A DNA stretch of 64,000 nt, taken from the NCBI RefSeq assembly GCF_000092365.1, contig NC_014218.1, positions 682,001 to 746,000 of the forward strand. The letters are read 5' to 3'. The stretch comes from Arcanobacterium haemolyticum DSM 20595. GTDB taxonomy: Bacteria > Actinomycetota > Actinomycetes > Actinomycetales > Actinomycetaceae. Numbering within the stretch: position 1 is the stretch's first letter; every line of letters starts with the position of its first letter. The position numbers were made by a program, and so were the translations under genes. A model generated the notes under the pieces. That model was not told where the DNA came from and did not search any database. It was given only the letters and a program-made list of their open reading frames with translations. Of the stretch, positions 27,369 to 35,257 are shown in pieces.

Positions 27369-28608
27369 AATACACGCAAAAAGTATGCTCCGAAAAACAC
27401 GTGCCGTCTCCACAGATCTCCTTGCGGATGTAGCTATCGAGTTACGGGCCCGTATGGCACGAACCGTCCTTATGATGGCAGCAGTCGCCCTGAGTACAGG
27501 AGCGCTCCTCGCCTCCGTAGGAATAGCCCAAAACGCTGCCCACCAAGTTGAAGCCGATATTGCAGCCTCAACCATTGATCAAATCCTCATCAAAAGAGCT
27601 AGCGAAACAGAAGAAAACGTAGGAAACGACTCCGACGAACCACAATCGCCAGACAAAGAAATATATTTCTATCCTGCTGACGCCAAAGAACGACTCCTCA
27701 CCATTGATACTGTGGCCGCTGTAGGAAGAAAATCGCGGCTACAAGAAGCAATCCCCACCCAAATCACCCATCCCGTAACGAAGAAAACGATCACCGGCCC
27801 CAGTATTATGGGTGCCGATTCGTCCTATCTCGACGCAGCGAAAGTGGCCAAACCCGACCAAGCATGGATGCTGGACCAAGGCTACGATGTTGTTTTCCTC
27901 GGGCACAGCGCAGCCGAAAAACTCGATATCCCCATCACCAGCGATACGCGTGGCCTGAAAGTCATCATCAACGGAATGGCATACTCCGTAGCCGGATTCC
28001 TCCCCGGAAAACCGCTAGAAAATGACATCGTCTTGCCACTCAAAACTGCCTTCCATCTTGCACACGGAGATAGGAGAAGCGAAATCCTTATCCGCAGCAA
28101 AATCGGAGCAGGATCGCAAGTATCAAATGTTGCTCGAGTAGCACTCATGCCAAACACGCCAGAAAAACTCAGCGTCTCCCAAGTAGTATCCGTCGATAGC
28201 ATACGAGAAAACGTCTCCGGGCAACTCGCTCAACAAGCAGCCTGGGTAGGTGCCTTTCTTATCGTCCTTACCGTGCTACTCATAGCAAACTCCATGATCG
28301 TCTCAGTCACAGCACGAACCACAGAAATTGGTGTACGGCGTGCGCTGGGTAGTTCACGCGGGCGAGTGGCCGCAGTCTTTTGGGTAGAAGGAGCAGTAAC
28401 CGGAGCGCTCGGAGGCCTTGTTGGCAGCGCAGTAGCCGCAGTTATTATCGTGGGCGTATCTGCGATTAGCGGATGGACTGCCGTGCTCAATATCGGCTGG
28501 ATTCTGCTGGGGCCTTTACTGGGGGCCGCCGTAGGTATTGTGGCTTCGGCCTACCCTGCGGCGCGTGCATCGCTCATCCACCCTGCGATTGCTGTTCGAT
28601 CAAATTAA
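27361..28608 (+). CDS. ABC transporter permease, FtsX/MacB type
   Basis: A 415-aa permease from ATG 27361, inside the ATPase gene (the frame is open from 27304). One N-terminal helix (TVLMMAAVALSTGALLASVG), a large extracytoplasmic MacB_PCD-like domain (about 70-290), then three C-terminal helices including EIGVRRALGSSRGRV, the classic FtsX-domain motif. With the adaptor and ATPase it forms a MacAB-like machine, which usually exports peptides or extracts envelope substrates rather than importing. Its substrate is unknown; the upstream secreted proteins already have Sec signals. Confidence 0.88.
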   Translation: MNKIHAKSMLRKTRAVSTDLLADVAIELRARMARTVLMMAAVALSTGALLASVGIAQNAAHQVEADIAASTIDQILIKRASETEENVGNDSDEPQSPDKEIYFYPADAKERLLTIDTVAAVGRKSRLQEAIPTQITHPVTKKTITGPSIMGADSSYLDAAKVAKPDQAWMLDQGYDVVFLGHSAAEKLDIPITSDTRGLKVIINGMAYSVAGFLPGKPLENDIVLPLKTAFHLAHGDRRSEILIRSKIGAGSQVSNVARVALMPNTPEKLSVSQVVSVDSIRENVSGQLAQQAAWVGAFLIVLTVLLIANSMIVSVTARTTEIGVRRALGSSRGRVAAVFWVEGAVTGALGGLVGSAVAAVIIVGVSAISGWTAVLNIGWILLGPLLGAAVGIVASAYPAARASLIHPAIAVRSN

Positions 28609-28615
28609 TGCCATA

Positions 28616-28653
28616 GGTTGTGGGGTTGTGGCTGTGGTTGTGGGGTTGTGGCT
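28616..28653. repeat. 18-bp tandem direct repeat
   Basis: GGTTGTGGGGTTGTGGCT occurs at 28616-28633 and again at 28636-28653. It is a G/T-only-looking tract directly after the permease stop and directly before palindromic element copy 2. Confidence 0.7.
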
Positions 28654-28658
28654 CCGCC

Positions 28659-28736
28659 TGTGCACTCACTTTGCATTTTCGGTGTTTTCGGGGGTAAAAC
28701 TGCGATTAATTGACCCAAAATGCAAACTGAATGCAC
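28659..28736. repeat. 78-bp interspersed palindromic element, copy 2
   Basis: Same ends and nearly the same interior as copy 1 (19282-19359); they differ at only a few positions over 78 bp. It lies between the exporter permease and the CGCGG microprotein. Confidence 0.85.
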
Positions 28737-28789
28737 AACCAACGTACCCACGGTGAAAATATCCCTAGAGCCGTATTAAGATAGGCACC

Positions 28790-28972
28790 ATGACTGAGAA
28801 CAAACAAAGTTGTGGATGTGGCGGGGAAAAGCCAAAAGTTGCACCAGTGAAGCACGGGTGTGGATGCGGTGGTAAAGGACGGCATCACGGCGTGCGCACT
28901 GAAAATACTCCAGCCGGCGCGCCGGATGATGTATCGCAGGGCCGCAAGCAGCTCGGATTGCGTGGCATCTAA
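28790..28972 (+). CDS. Cys-Gly microprotein (two CGCGG motifs)
   Basis: A 60-aa hydrophilic protein with SCGCGGEKP (residues 7-15) and GCGCGGKGRHHG (23-34): five to six Cys with adjacent His, suggesting a metal-binding knuckle. The end is neutral (GRKQLGLRGI). TAAGAT at 28777-28782 lies 7 nt before the ATG with GTGAAA 18 nt further up, so it may be leaderless. Its stop is 3 bp before ribF, suggesting coupling. No family recognised. Confidence 0.6.
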   Translation: MTENKQSCGCGGEKPKVAPVKHGCGCGGKGRHHGVRTENTPAGAPDDVSQGRKQLGLRGI

Positions 28973-28975
28973 ATA

Positions 28976-29971
28976 ATGCAGGTGTGGCACAGTAGCTCCG
29001 ATGTCCCAGCGGATTTCGGAGCATCAGTTCTTACTATTGGTATTTTTGATGGTGTTCATCGTGGGCATCAAGAGGTTGTGCGAGAAACGGTGCGGATCGC
29101 GCGCGAACGCAACCTTCCTGCCGTAGCGTTGACGTTTGATCCGCACCCGCGACTCGTGCATAACCCAGATTCGGATGTGCATTTGATTGCTTCGCTTGCG
29201 GATCGGCTTGAGCGCCTTGAAACGGCTGGGATGGACGCGGTTTTCGTTCAACATTATACGCTCGATTACGCCCAGCAAAGTGCGGAAGATTTCGTTGAGC
29301 ACCAGTTGATTGGTATGCTCCGCGCGGTTGCGATTGTTGGCGGTGAGGATATCCGTTTCGGCAAGAACAACGCAGGGGATGCGGACGCGTTGCGTCGCCT
29401 TGGCGAAGCGCACGGAACAGATATCGTGATTCTCGACGACGTATGCGACGAACACGGCGGCCGCCGTTGGTCTTCTACGTGGGTTCGTGATTTGTTGCGA
29501 GCTGGAAACGTGCGTAAAACGGCGGAGATTCTTGGGCGCCCGCACCGTATTCGCGGGAACGTTCAGCATGGCTTTAAACGCGGGCGGCAGCTCGGCTTCC
29601 CAACCGCGAATTTGCCGGGAGTTGGCGTGGGGGAGATCCCTGCCGACGGCGTGTACGCCGGTTGGCTTGTGCGCACAATTCCTGAAACGCAGGCAACCGA
29701 ACACCTACCAGCGGCTATCTCAATCGGAACAAACCCGCAGTTCGAAGGCGTAGAGCGCACTGTTGAGGCTCATGTGTTGGGCCGTAGCGATCTGAATTTA
29801 TATGGGGAAGAAGTCGCAATCGACTTCATTGATTATGTGCGGCCGATGATGAGTTTCGACGCCGTTGAGCAGCTCCTTTCTCAGATGGATAACGATTTGC
29901 GTACAGCTGCCGATATTTTGTCGGTCCCGGTAGCAACGCGTGTGGATCCAGGATCAGTGACGGCCAAATAG
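28976..29971 (+). CDS. ribF: Bifunctional riboflavin kinase/FAD synthetase
   Basis: A 331-aa enzyme that makes FMN then FAD. The N-terminal nucleotidyltransferase domain has TIGIFDGVHRGH and TFDPHP, VEHQL and GEDIRFGKNNAG. The C-terminal flavokinase domain has GNVQHGFKRGRQLGFPTANL, DGVYAGW and GTNPQF. Normal length. In many actinobacteria ribF lies between truB and rpsO; here the accessory array and haem locus separate these genes. Confidence 0.96.
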   Translation: MQVWHSSSDVPADFGASVLTIGIFDGVHRGHQEVVRETVRIARERNLPAVALTFDPHPRLVHNPDSDVHLIASLADRLERLETAGMDAVFVQHYTLDYAQQSAEDFVEHQLIGMLRAVAIVGGEDIRFGKNNAGDADALRRLGEAHGTDIVILDDVCDEHGGRRWSSTWVRDLLRAGNVRKTAEILGRPHRIRGNVQHGFKRGRQLGFPTANLPGVGVGEIPADGVYAGWLVRTIPETQATEHLPAAISIGTNPQFEGVERTVEAHVLGRSDLNLYGEEVAIDFIDYVRPMMSFDAVEQLLSQMDNDLRTAADILSVPVATRVDPGSVTAK

Positions 29972-30558
29972 TCTTATCGCTCCGCCAGGGCGTTGATGGG
30001 ACGGCCTATTTTACTGATTCTGGACGAGCCTACAGCTGGTTTGGATGTTGTGGAATATGAACGTTTGAAGAGTTTGTTGTTCTGTTTCCGTGGGGCGGTT
30101 GAAGGAAGCGGATATTTTTGCGCGTCGTTGGCTGCGTTCTTCTGTGCAGATTATGAGTGATGCTCTTGTAGTTCCTGCCATGGTGGGCTGGCTGTTCATT
30201 ATGAGCTGTGCCTGGGTTTTGTCTGGTTTTTCGACGCCGGATGCCCGCCTTACTTTGGTTTCTACAGGTTCATTGTTTCAGATGCTTGCTGTGGGGCGAT
30301 TGCAGCGTTTGTTTTCCCATCTCTTGCCGCGGTTCCGGTGGCGTTAGTGACGGGATACTTGTGGATGGTGATACCGATGGCGTTTGAGCCAGTTACGTCA
30401 TCTGGGCATTGGCCAACATGTTGCCGAGTAGATCAGGTTCCTGCATGGGCTGGATTAGTACGGTTAATCACCGCTTTGGCACGGCAGTGCCAAGTATTAT
30501 TTTCGTTGCCTTCACCCTATGTTTATGGATCTGGAAATCCTCGCTAGTAAGAGACTGA
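29972..30558 (+). pseudogene. Remnant of an ABC transporter (ATPase end plus permease pieces)
   Basis: Right after ribF the sequence encodes GRPILLILDEPTAGLD, a Walker B region, without any upstream ATPase, ending at a stop near 30160. An overlapping frame from about 30090 encodes a membrane-protein piece (SDALVVPAMVGWLFIMSCAW), and a third frame ends in VPSIIFVAFTLCLWIWKSS before TGA at 30558. Several frameshifts and a deletion are needed to explain this, so it is a decayed ATPase-permease pair, not a functional gene. Confidence 0.7.
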
Positions 30559-30949
30559 ACGCTCAGGTGTCGCAACGATAATTTTAGAGACACTTTATAT
30601 ACAAGGTGTCTTCTGGGGGTTTAGGCGTTCGTTTGGGTGGGTGAAATATTTCTCGTAATTTCATCTTGCTATTTCCGTTTTGCGATGTAGGACACCGTGA
30701 TATTTCTGGAATTATTGGGTTCTTGGTCCTATTAAGAAAGCTTTATGTTCTGTTATTCGTTGACTATAGGCCTGAGCCTGTCTAGTGATGGGCGTGAAAT
30801 TTTTGTAATATTTCTTTGGGACGTAGTTATCAAACCTAGTTGATAATTTCCTGGATGTTTAGTTAAATATCCATGTTAGGTAAACCTAAGAAGGATTTCC
30901 AAACGTTGCTATAGTTCATTCTTTCCCTGAGCCAAGGAGGCTTTACTAC
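30559..30949 (+). promoter_or_regulatory. A/T-rich regulatory region upstream of the haem receptor gene
   Basis: TTGATA (30840-30845) and TTAAAT (30863-30868) with 17-nt spacing form a promoter. TTATCAA and TTGATAA (30827-30846, 6-nt centre) form a perfect inverted repeat over the -35. TTAGGTAAACCTAAG begins at 30876, at the predicted start site, and resembles a DtxR/IdeR box. The rest (30559-30820) is A/T-rich with no gene seen. The Shine-Dalgarno AAGGAGG is at 30934-30940. Confidence 0.6.
30876..30894 (+). promoter_or_regulatory. DtxR/IdeR-like iron box
   Basis: Against the 19-bp DtxR consensus TTAGGTTAGSCTAACCTAA, this site matches 12 of the first 14 positions and then diverges. It overlaps the predicted transcription start of the haem receptor gene, where a bound iron repressor would block transcription. 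Assigned by pattern and context only. Confidence 0.5.
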
Positions 30950-33900
30950 ATGGGGATGTCATTTAAGAGGGCACTGACTGCAACAGTGCTAACGGCAGGA
31001 TTGTTGGCAGGTAACGTTGTTCCTGCATTTGCTGCAGATGCTCCTGCTACAGGAACTTCACAGGGCGGTGCTGCTCCTGTGGCCGCTGACAAGAAGATTA
31101 TCGAAGTTACCGAGGCATTGGCGAACTGGGATTTCCGCCGTTCGTTCCGCGAATATGTGGGCTTCCCGGCAACAAACGGCGAAGGTGAATACTTAGAAGA
31201 CAAGGTAAAACTACTTGACAAAGGGCGGAATCTTCTCTGGAAAGTAGCTCCAGGGCAAAAGCTAGACCTCAGTGGCACAACTGGTCAGCTAAAGTTTGAA
31301 GGCAAAGTTTCTTGGAAAAAGTATGGTGGCATTCTAGACGTTTGGATTGCTAATCCAACGATCGATTTTGAAAAGAAGCAACTTCTGGTTGATGCCTACA
31401 CTGCGGGCACTATGGCAAAAGCCGGGAAGGTTACGCTAGAACGTCAGCCGCTTGCAGAGCTTAAGGATCTAAAAGTAGAAGTCCGGGATGGGTACGCAGT
31501 AATTTCCTCATTGAACCCTGTACTTAATGCTAACGTGAAATCGCTCGTTGGGTTCTATGAAGGCGAAACGGGAGAGCCTTTCGTTGCGACTATTCCACTA
31601 GATAAGACTGAAGATGGTGCTCCGGATCCGGTTTTATGGGAGATCTTCCCGAACGTCTTCAAGAATCCACAGAATGGCCCAGTTTATAGCGATGCTCCAA
31701 CTAAGGAAGTTCGTATTCCAGATGAAAATCTGAGTAAATGTATTCGTCACCAGTATGATCTGCTGGAAAATGTTCCGATTACGAATAAGCACCTTGAAGG
31801 TTTGCAAGAACTCAAGTGCCAGGAACGTGGCATTAAGAGTATTGAAGGTTTGCAATACGCTACTAACCTTGAGACGGTGAATTTTTATAAAAATCAGTTA
31901 ACTGATCTGACTCCTTTGAAGTCGCTGAAGAAACTAAAAGACGTAAACGTTAGTACTAATAAATTATCGTCTTTAGAAGGGCTAGAATCTTCTCCTGAAA
32001 TACACAGGCTTGATGCTGACAATAATCAGTTATCGACAATCCCACTTGTAAAACAGCTTGTTAAACTAAACTGGCTTTCTCTTTCAAACAATCGGATTTC
32101 TGATTTATCACAACTAGCAGTTCAAGCTGACGAAACACTGAATACTTTAGATCTTTCACATAATAAGATCGCAGACCTTAGTGGATATAAAGACTTACCG
32201 TTTGCTGAAAAAGTAAACCTTTCGCATAACTTGATTGAAGATGTGGGAACGCTTCCGCGTAAACGGGCAATTCAGGAACTAAATCTAGAATATAACTTTA
32301 TTAAAGATCCTTCTTCTCTAGCTGATGCTGATTGGAAGAAACAGATTAGATCTCTAAAACTAAATGCGAACAAGATCAAAGACTGGAAGTCTTTGGAAGT
32401 GTTTGACACAGAATTCGTGGATTATTCCGGTCAAAAAGGCCCGAAAATTATTAAAGATTTTCCTCGCAATGAGGAAGACATCGAAAAATATCTAAATAAG
32501 CAGAGCAAAGAAGAAGCAAAGGCGGAAAAAGACGCTGCAGATGCAAAGGCAGACGCTGAACGTGAAGCTCTTGTAGAAGAAGCCAAGAAGCTTCATAATC
32601 AGTACGTTGCTTCCGAAAAGGAAATTGAAGAGCAGCAGGCTCAGCAGCGTGAACGCGAAAAGAACATCAATTCCAGTTCCCAGAAGCCAAAGGACGAAAC
32701 TAAGAAAGCCGAATACAAGGTTGCGCTTAACTGGGGCGTCAAGGAATCGTTCCGTAAGTATGTTTCGGGCTTTGCTGAAGGCAAGTGGGAACTTTCTGAT
32801 GGCGTAACCGGAGCCTTCGACTTCCCACTCAAGGATGCTCTCAAGTTCAAGAATGACGCTGACATCAGCAAACTCGAATTCGGTGGCAAGGTGCACTTCA
32901 CTGGACATCACGGTCTTCTCGATCTAACAATCTCCGAACCAACAATCGAAAAGACCAACACTGGTTGGAATCTTGTTGCAACCATTGCAGTTAACCCATT
33001 CGATAAGAAGAATGTGGGCAAGGTCCTCAGGGGCGAAATGAAGATTGATCCAACAAAGATCGAAACAAAGCGAGTGACCCTGGCCACTTTGGCCAAGCCA
33101 GAGGAAATCAAGGAAGGCGATATTCGTAAACTTCAATTTGGTACCGCGAAGCTCACTGATGAAGGTGCTAACTCGTTCGCAAACTTCTACGAAAAAGGAC
33201 AAGAGCTCGATCCAGTAACCGTCATCATCAAGAAGAATGACGGCAAGGACGACCCAGGCAAGGAACCTGAGAAGAACCCCGAACAGAACGCTGGCGAGAA
33301 AAAGGGAGCGCCAGCTCCAAACGAGACACAAACCGATAAGAAGCCAGAAGTCAAGAAGTGCGAGATTGATCCGCACAAGAAGCGCGTCACTGCAGGAAAC
33401 CTCAGCTGGGGCCTTCGCTCTTCCTTCACCACCTACATCCGTAGCTCGGTTGCACACGGTGGCTGGAACCTCGTTGGCGCATCATGGGATGGAAGCAGCT
33501 TCAACTTCGGAGCAACCGGTGGTCTCTACAACACGTCCACCAAGTCCGGCACCATCTACTACGGCGGCGCTGTCCACTTCTACGGTCACGATGGAATCCT
33601 CGATTTGAAGATCTCCAACCCAGCACTGGTCATCAAGGGCAACAGCGGTTCCCTCTACATGGATGTCCTCGGATCGGACATGAGCGGCAAGAAGTTCAAC
33701 CTCGGCCGTGTCCACTTCGCAAATGTTGGATTCGCTAACGGTCTATCAGCCACCGATAACGCACTCAGCTTCCAGGGTGCAAGCGTCAACCTTACGGCTG
33801 AAGGCGCTAAGGCATTCGCAGGATTCTACAAGGCCGGCGAACCACTAGCACCACTTTCAGGTACCGCTAAGCTCGTCCCAGCAACCGCATGCGATTCAGA

Positions 33901-34084
33901 AACCGGTGAACTCATCGAATACGACGCTTTCGGATCCAAGCTGGCCAAGACAGGTGTTGAACTATCAACCCTCGTCGTGGTTGCCCTTGGCCTGATGGCT
34001 ATCGGTGGTGGCGCAGTAGTTGCCTACCGAGTTCGCCAGAACAAAATCGCAAACAATGAAGCAGACACCACCTCTAGCCTCTAA
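30950..34084 (+). CDS. Wall-anchored haem-binding protein, HtaA-LRR-HtaA-HtaA
   Basis: A 1044-aa surface protein. Signal peptide 1-29; HtaA domain 1 (about 55-220); leucine-rich repeats of the internalin/SDS22 type (about 282-490); a charged coiled coil (508-580); HtaA domains 2 (590-765) and 3 (815-980); LAKTG sorting signal (998-1002), membrane helix and basic tail. HtaA domains bind haem in corynebacteria through Tyr, His and Tyr: here Tyr604, His653, Tyr747 and Tyr829, His880, Tyr960. In domain 1 the His position is Tyr125. LAxTG suits a class E sortase. The LRR DNA is more A/T-rich than the ends. Followed by hmuTUV homologues. Confidence 0.88.
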   Translation: MGMSFKRALTATVLTAGLLAGNVVPAFAADAPATGTSQGGAAPVAADKKIIEVTEALANWDFRRSFREYVGFPATNGEGEYLEDKVKLLDKGRNLLWKVAPGQKLDLSGTTGQLKFEGKVSWKKYGGILDVWIANPTIDFEKKQLLVDAYTAGTMAKAGKVTLERQPLAELKDLKVEVRDGYAVISSLNPVLNANVKSLVGFYEGETGEPFVATIPLDKTEDGAPDPVLWEIFPNVFKNPQNGPVYSDAPTKEVRIPDENLSKCIRHQYDLLENVPITNKHLEGLQELKCQERGIKSIEGLQYATNLETVNFYKNQLTDLTPLKSLKKLKDVNVSTNKLSSLEGLESSPEIHRLDADNNQLSTIPLVKQLVKLNWLSLSNNRISDLSQLAVQADETLNTLDLSHNKIADLSGYKDLPFAEKVNLSHNLIEDVGTLPRKRAIQELNLEYNFIKDPSSLADADWKKQIRSLKLNANKIKDWKSLEVFDTEFVDYSGQKGPKIIKDFPRNEEDIEKYLNKQSKEEAKAEKDAADAKADAEREALVEEAKKLHNQYVASEKEIEEQQAQQREREKNINSSSQKPKDETKKAEYKVALNWGVKESFRKYVSGFAEGKWELSDGVTGAFDFPLKDALKFKNDADISKLEFGGKVHFTGHHGLLDLTISEPTIEKTNTGWNLVATIAVNPFDKKNVGKVLRGEMKIDPTKIETKRVTLATLAKPEEIKEGDIRKLQFGTAKLTDEGANSFANFYEKGQELDPVTVIIKKNDGKDDPGKEPEKNPEQNAGEKKGAPAPNETQTDKKPEVKKCEIDPHKKRVTAGNLSWGLRSSFTTYIRSSVAHGGWNLVGASWDGSSFNFGATGGLYNTSTKSGTIYYGGAVHFYGHDGILDLKISNPALVIKGNSGSLYMDVLGSDMSGKKFNLGRVHFANVGFANGLSATDNALSFQGASVNLTAEGAKAFAGFYKAGEPLAPLSGTAKLVPATACDSETGELIEYDAFGSKLAKTGVELSTLVVVALGLMAIGGGAVVAYRVRQNKIANNEADTTSSL

Positions 34085-34119
34085 GCTAACGTGTTTATCT
34101 TGCTTGATTAAGTGATCAA

Positions 34120-34159
34120 CGACGATACGGAGCGCATCCACTCGCGCTCCGTATCGTCG
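34120..34159 (+). terminator. 16-bp hairpin between the receptor gene and hmuT
   Basis: A perfect 16-bp stem (34120-34135 with 34144-34159) with an 8-nt loop in the 93-bp gap, followed by CTATATATAA. It may be a partial terminator that makes the receptor more abundant than the transporter, or a 3-prime stabiliser. Confidence 0.65.
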
Positions 34160-34177
34160 CCTATATATAAGGAAACT

Positions 34178-35254
34178 ATGAAACTGAAGATCCCAGCGCT
34201 CGTCCTTAGCGCACTGGTTGCCCTCAGCGCCTGCAGCGTTCCAACCCACCCCAATGAAAAAGTACAGCCAGCAGCAAAAAGCTCAACGTCAGCTGAAGAA
34301 AAGAAGCCCACACTTCCAGACCCACACGAAGTTACCGGCCTTACAGTTGTTCCAGATATCGCTGATCCAGAACCTATAAGCGGCAAATTCCCACAAACCC
34401 TGCCGGCAACAGTCACAGACTTCGAAGGGAACTCAGTAACAGTTTCCGATACGTCTCGCATCCTGGCCATGGACCTTGAAGGCACCCTCTCACGAACTGT
34501 GATAGCCCTCGGATACGGAGCCAACATCGTCGGCAAAACAGTATCCTCCACCGAAAAGCAGCTCGCGGAGGTCCCCGTCGTTACTCAAAACGGGCACACA
34601 CTCAACGTCGAAGCAATCCTCGCACTGCAACCCACAGTAATTCTCGTCGATAGAAGTATCGGCCCGCCAGAAGCAATCGAACAACTACGCGCGGCTGGAA
34701 TCCCGATCGTGCTCGTAGATCCTGCCCGCGGAATCGAAAAAAATACGGACCTTATCCTCTCCGTATCGCGCGCACTTGGCTGCGAAAACGCTGGAAAAGC
34801 ACTCGCAGAACGCACCGAAAAACAAACCAGCGAAGCCCTCGAACAAATCAAAGAATGGATCCCCGCCAACCCAATCGAAGCGGCCTTCCTCTACGTTCGC
34901 GGCACCGGCGGAGTATTCTTCATCCTCGGAGAAAAAGAAGGCGCAACAGCACTCATCCGTTCGGTTGGAGCCAAAGACCTTGCAACAGAACACGGCATCA
35001 AAGGCGTCACGCCAGCAAACGCGGAAGCACTCGTCAAACTCAACCCTGAAGTCATCTTCACTATGAGCGGCGGGCTCGAATCAGCCGAAGGACTCGACGG
35101 ATTGCTCCAGCGCCCAGGCGTAGCCGATACTCGCGCGGGAAAGAAACAACGCGTCATCGCAATCCCAGACGGCCTCTCGCTCTCCTTCGGTCCACAAACC
35201 GGCGAAACCCTCCTAGCTGTTGCCCGCGCCCTCTACAGCGTCCCTGAAAAGTAA
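34178..35254 (+). CDS. hmuT: Haem ABC transporter substrate-binding lipoprotein
   Basis: A 358-aa lipoprotein (lipobox LSAC, Cys19) with a class III periplasmic-binding fold. ILAMDLEGTLSRTVIALGYG, GHTLNVEAILALQPTVIL and FLYVRGTGG fit HmuT. In corynebacterial HmuT a His and a Tyr bind haem and an Arg two residues after the Tyr assists; GHTLN and LYVRG offer exactly such residues. The start is ATG 34178 after AAGGAAA; the frame is open from 34112. It should accept haem from the HtaA-domain protein and deliver it to HmuUV. Confidence 0.88.
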   Translation: MKLKIPALVLSALVALSACSVPTHPNEKVQPAAKSSTSAEEKKPTLPDPHEVTGLTVVPDIADPEPISGKFPQTLPATVTDFEGNSVTVSDTSRILAMDLEGTLSRTVIALGYGANIVGKTVSSTEKQLAEVPVVTQNGHTLNVEAILALQPTVILVDRSIGPPEAIEQLRAAGIPIVLVDPARGIEKNTDLILSVSRALGCENAGKALAERTEKQTSEALEQIKEWIPANPIEAAFLYVRGTGGVFFILGEKEGATALIRSVGAKDLATEHGIKGVTPANAEALVKLNPEVIFTMSGGLESAEGLDGLLQRPGVADTRAGKKQRVIAIPDGLSLSFGPQTGETLLAVARALYSVPEK

Positions 35255-35257
35255 CGT

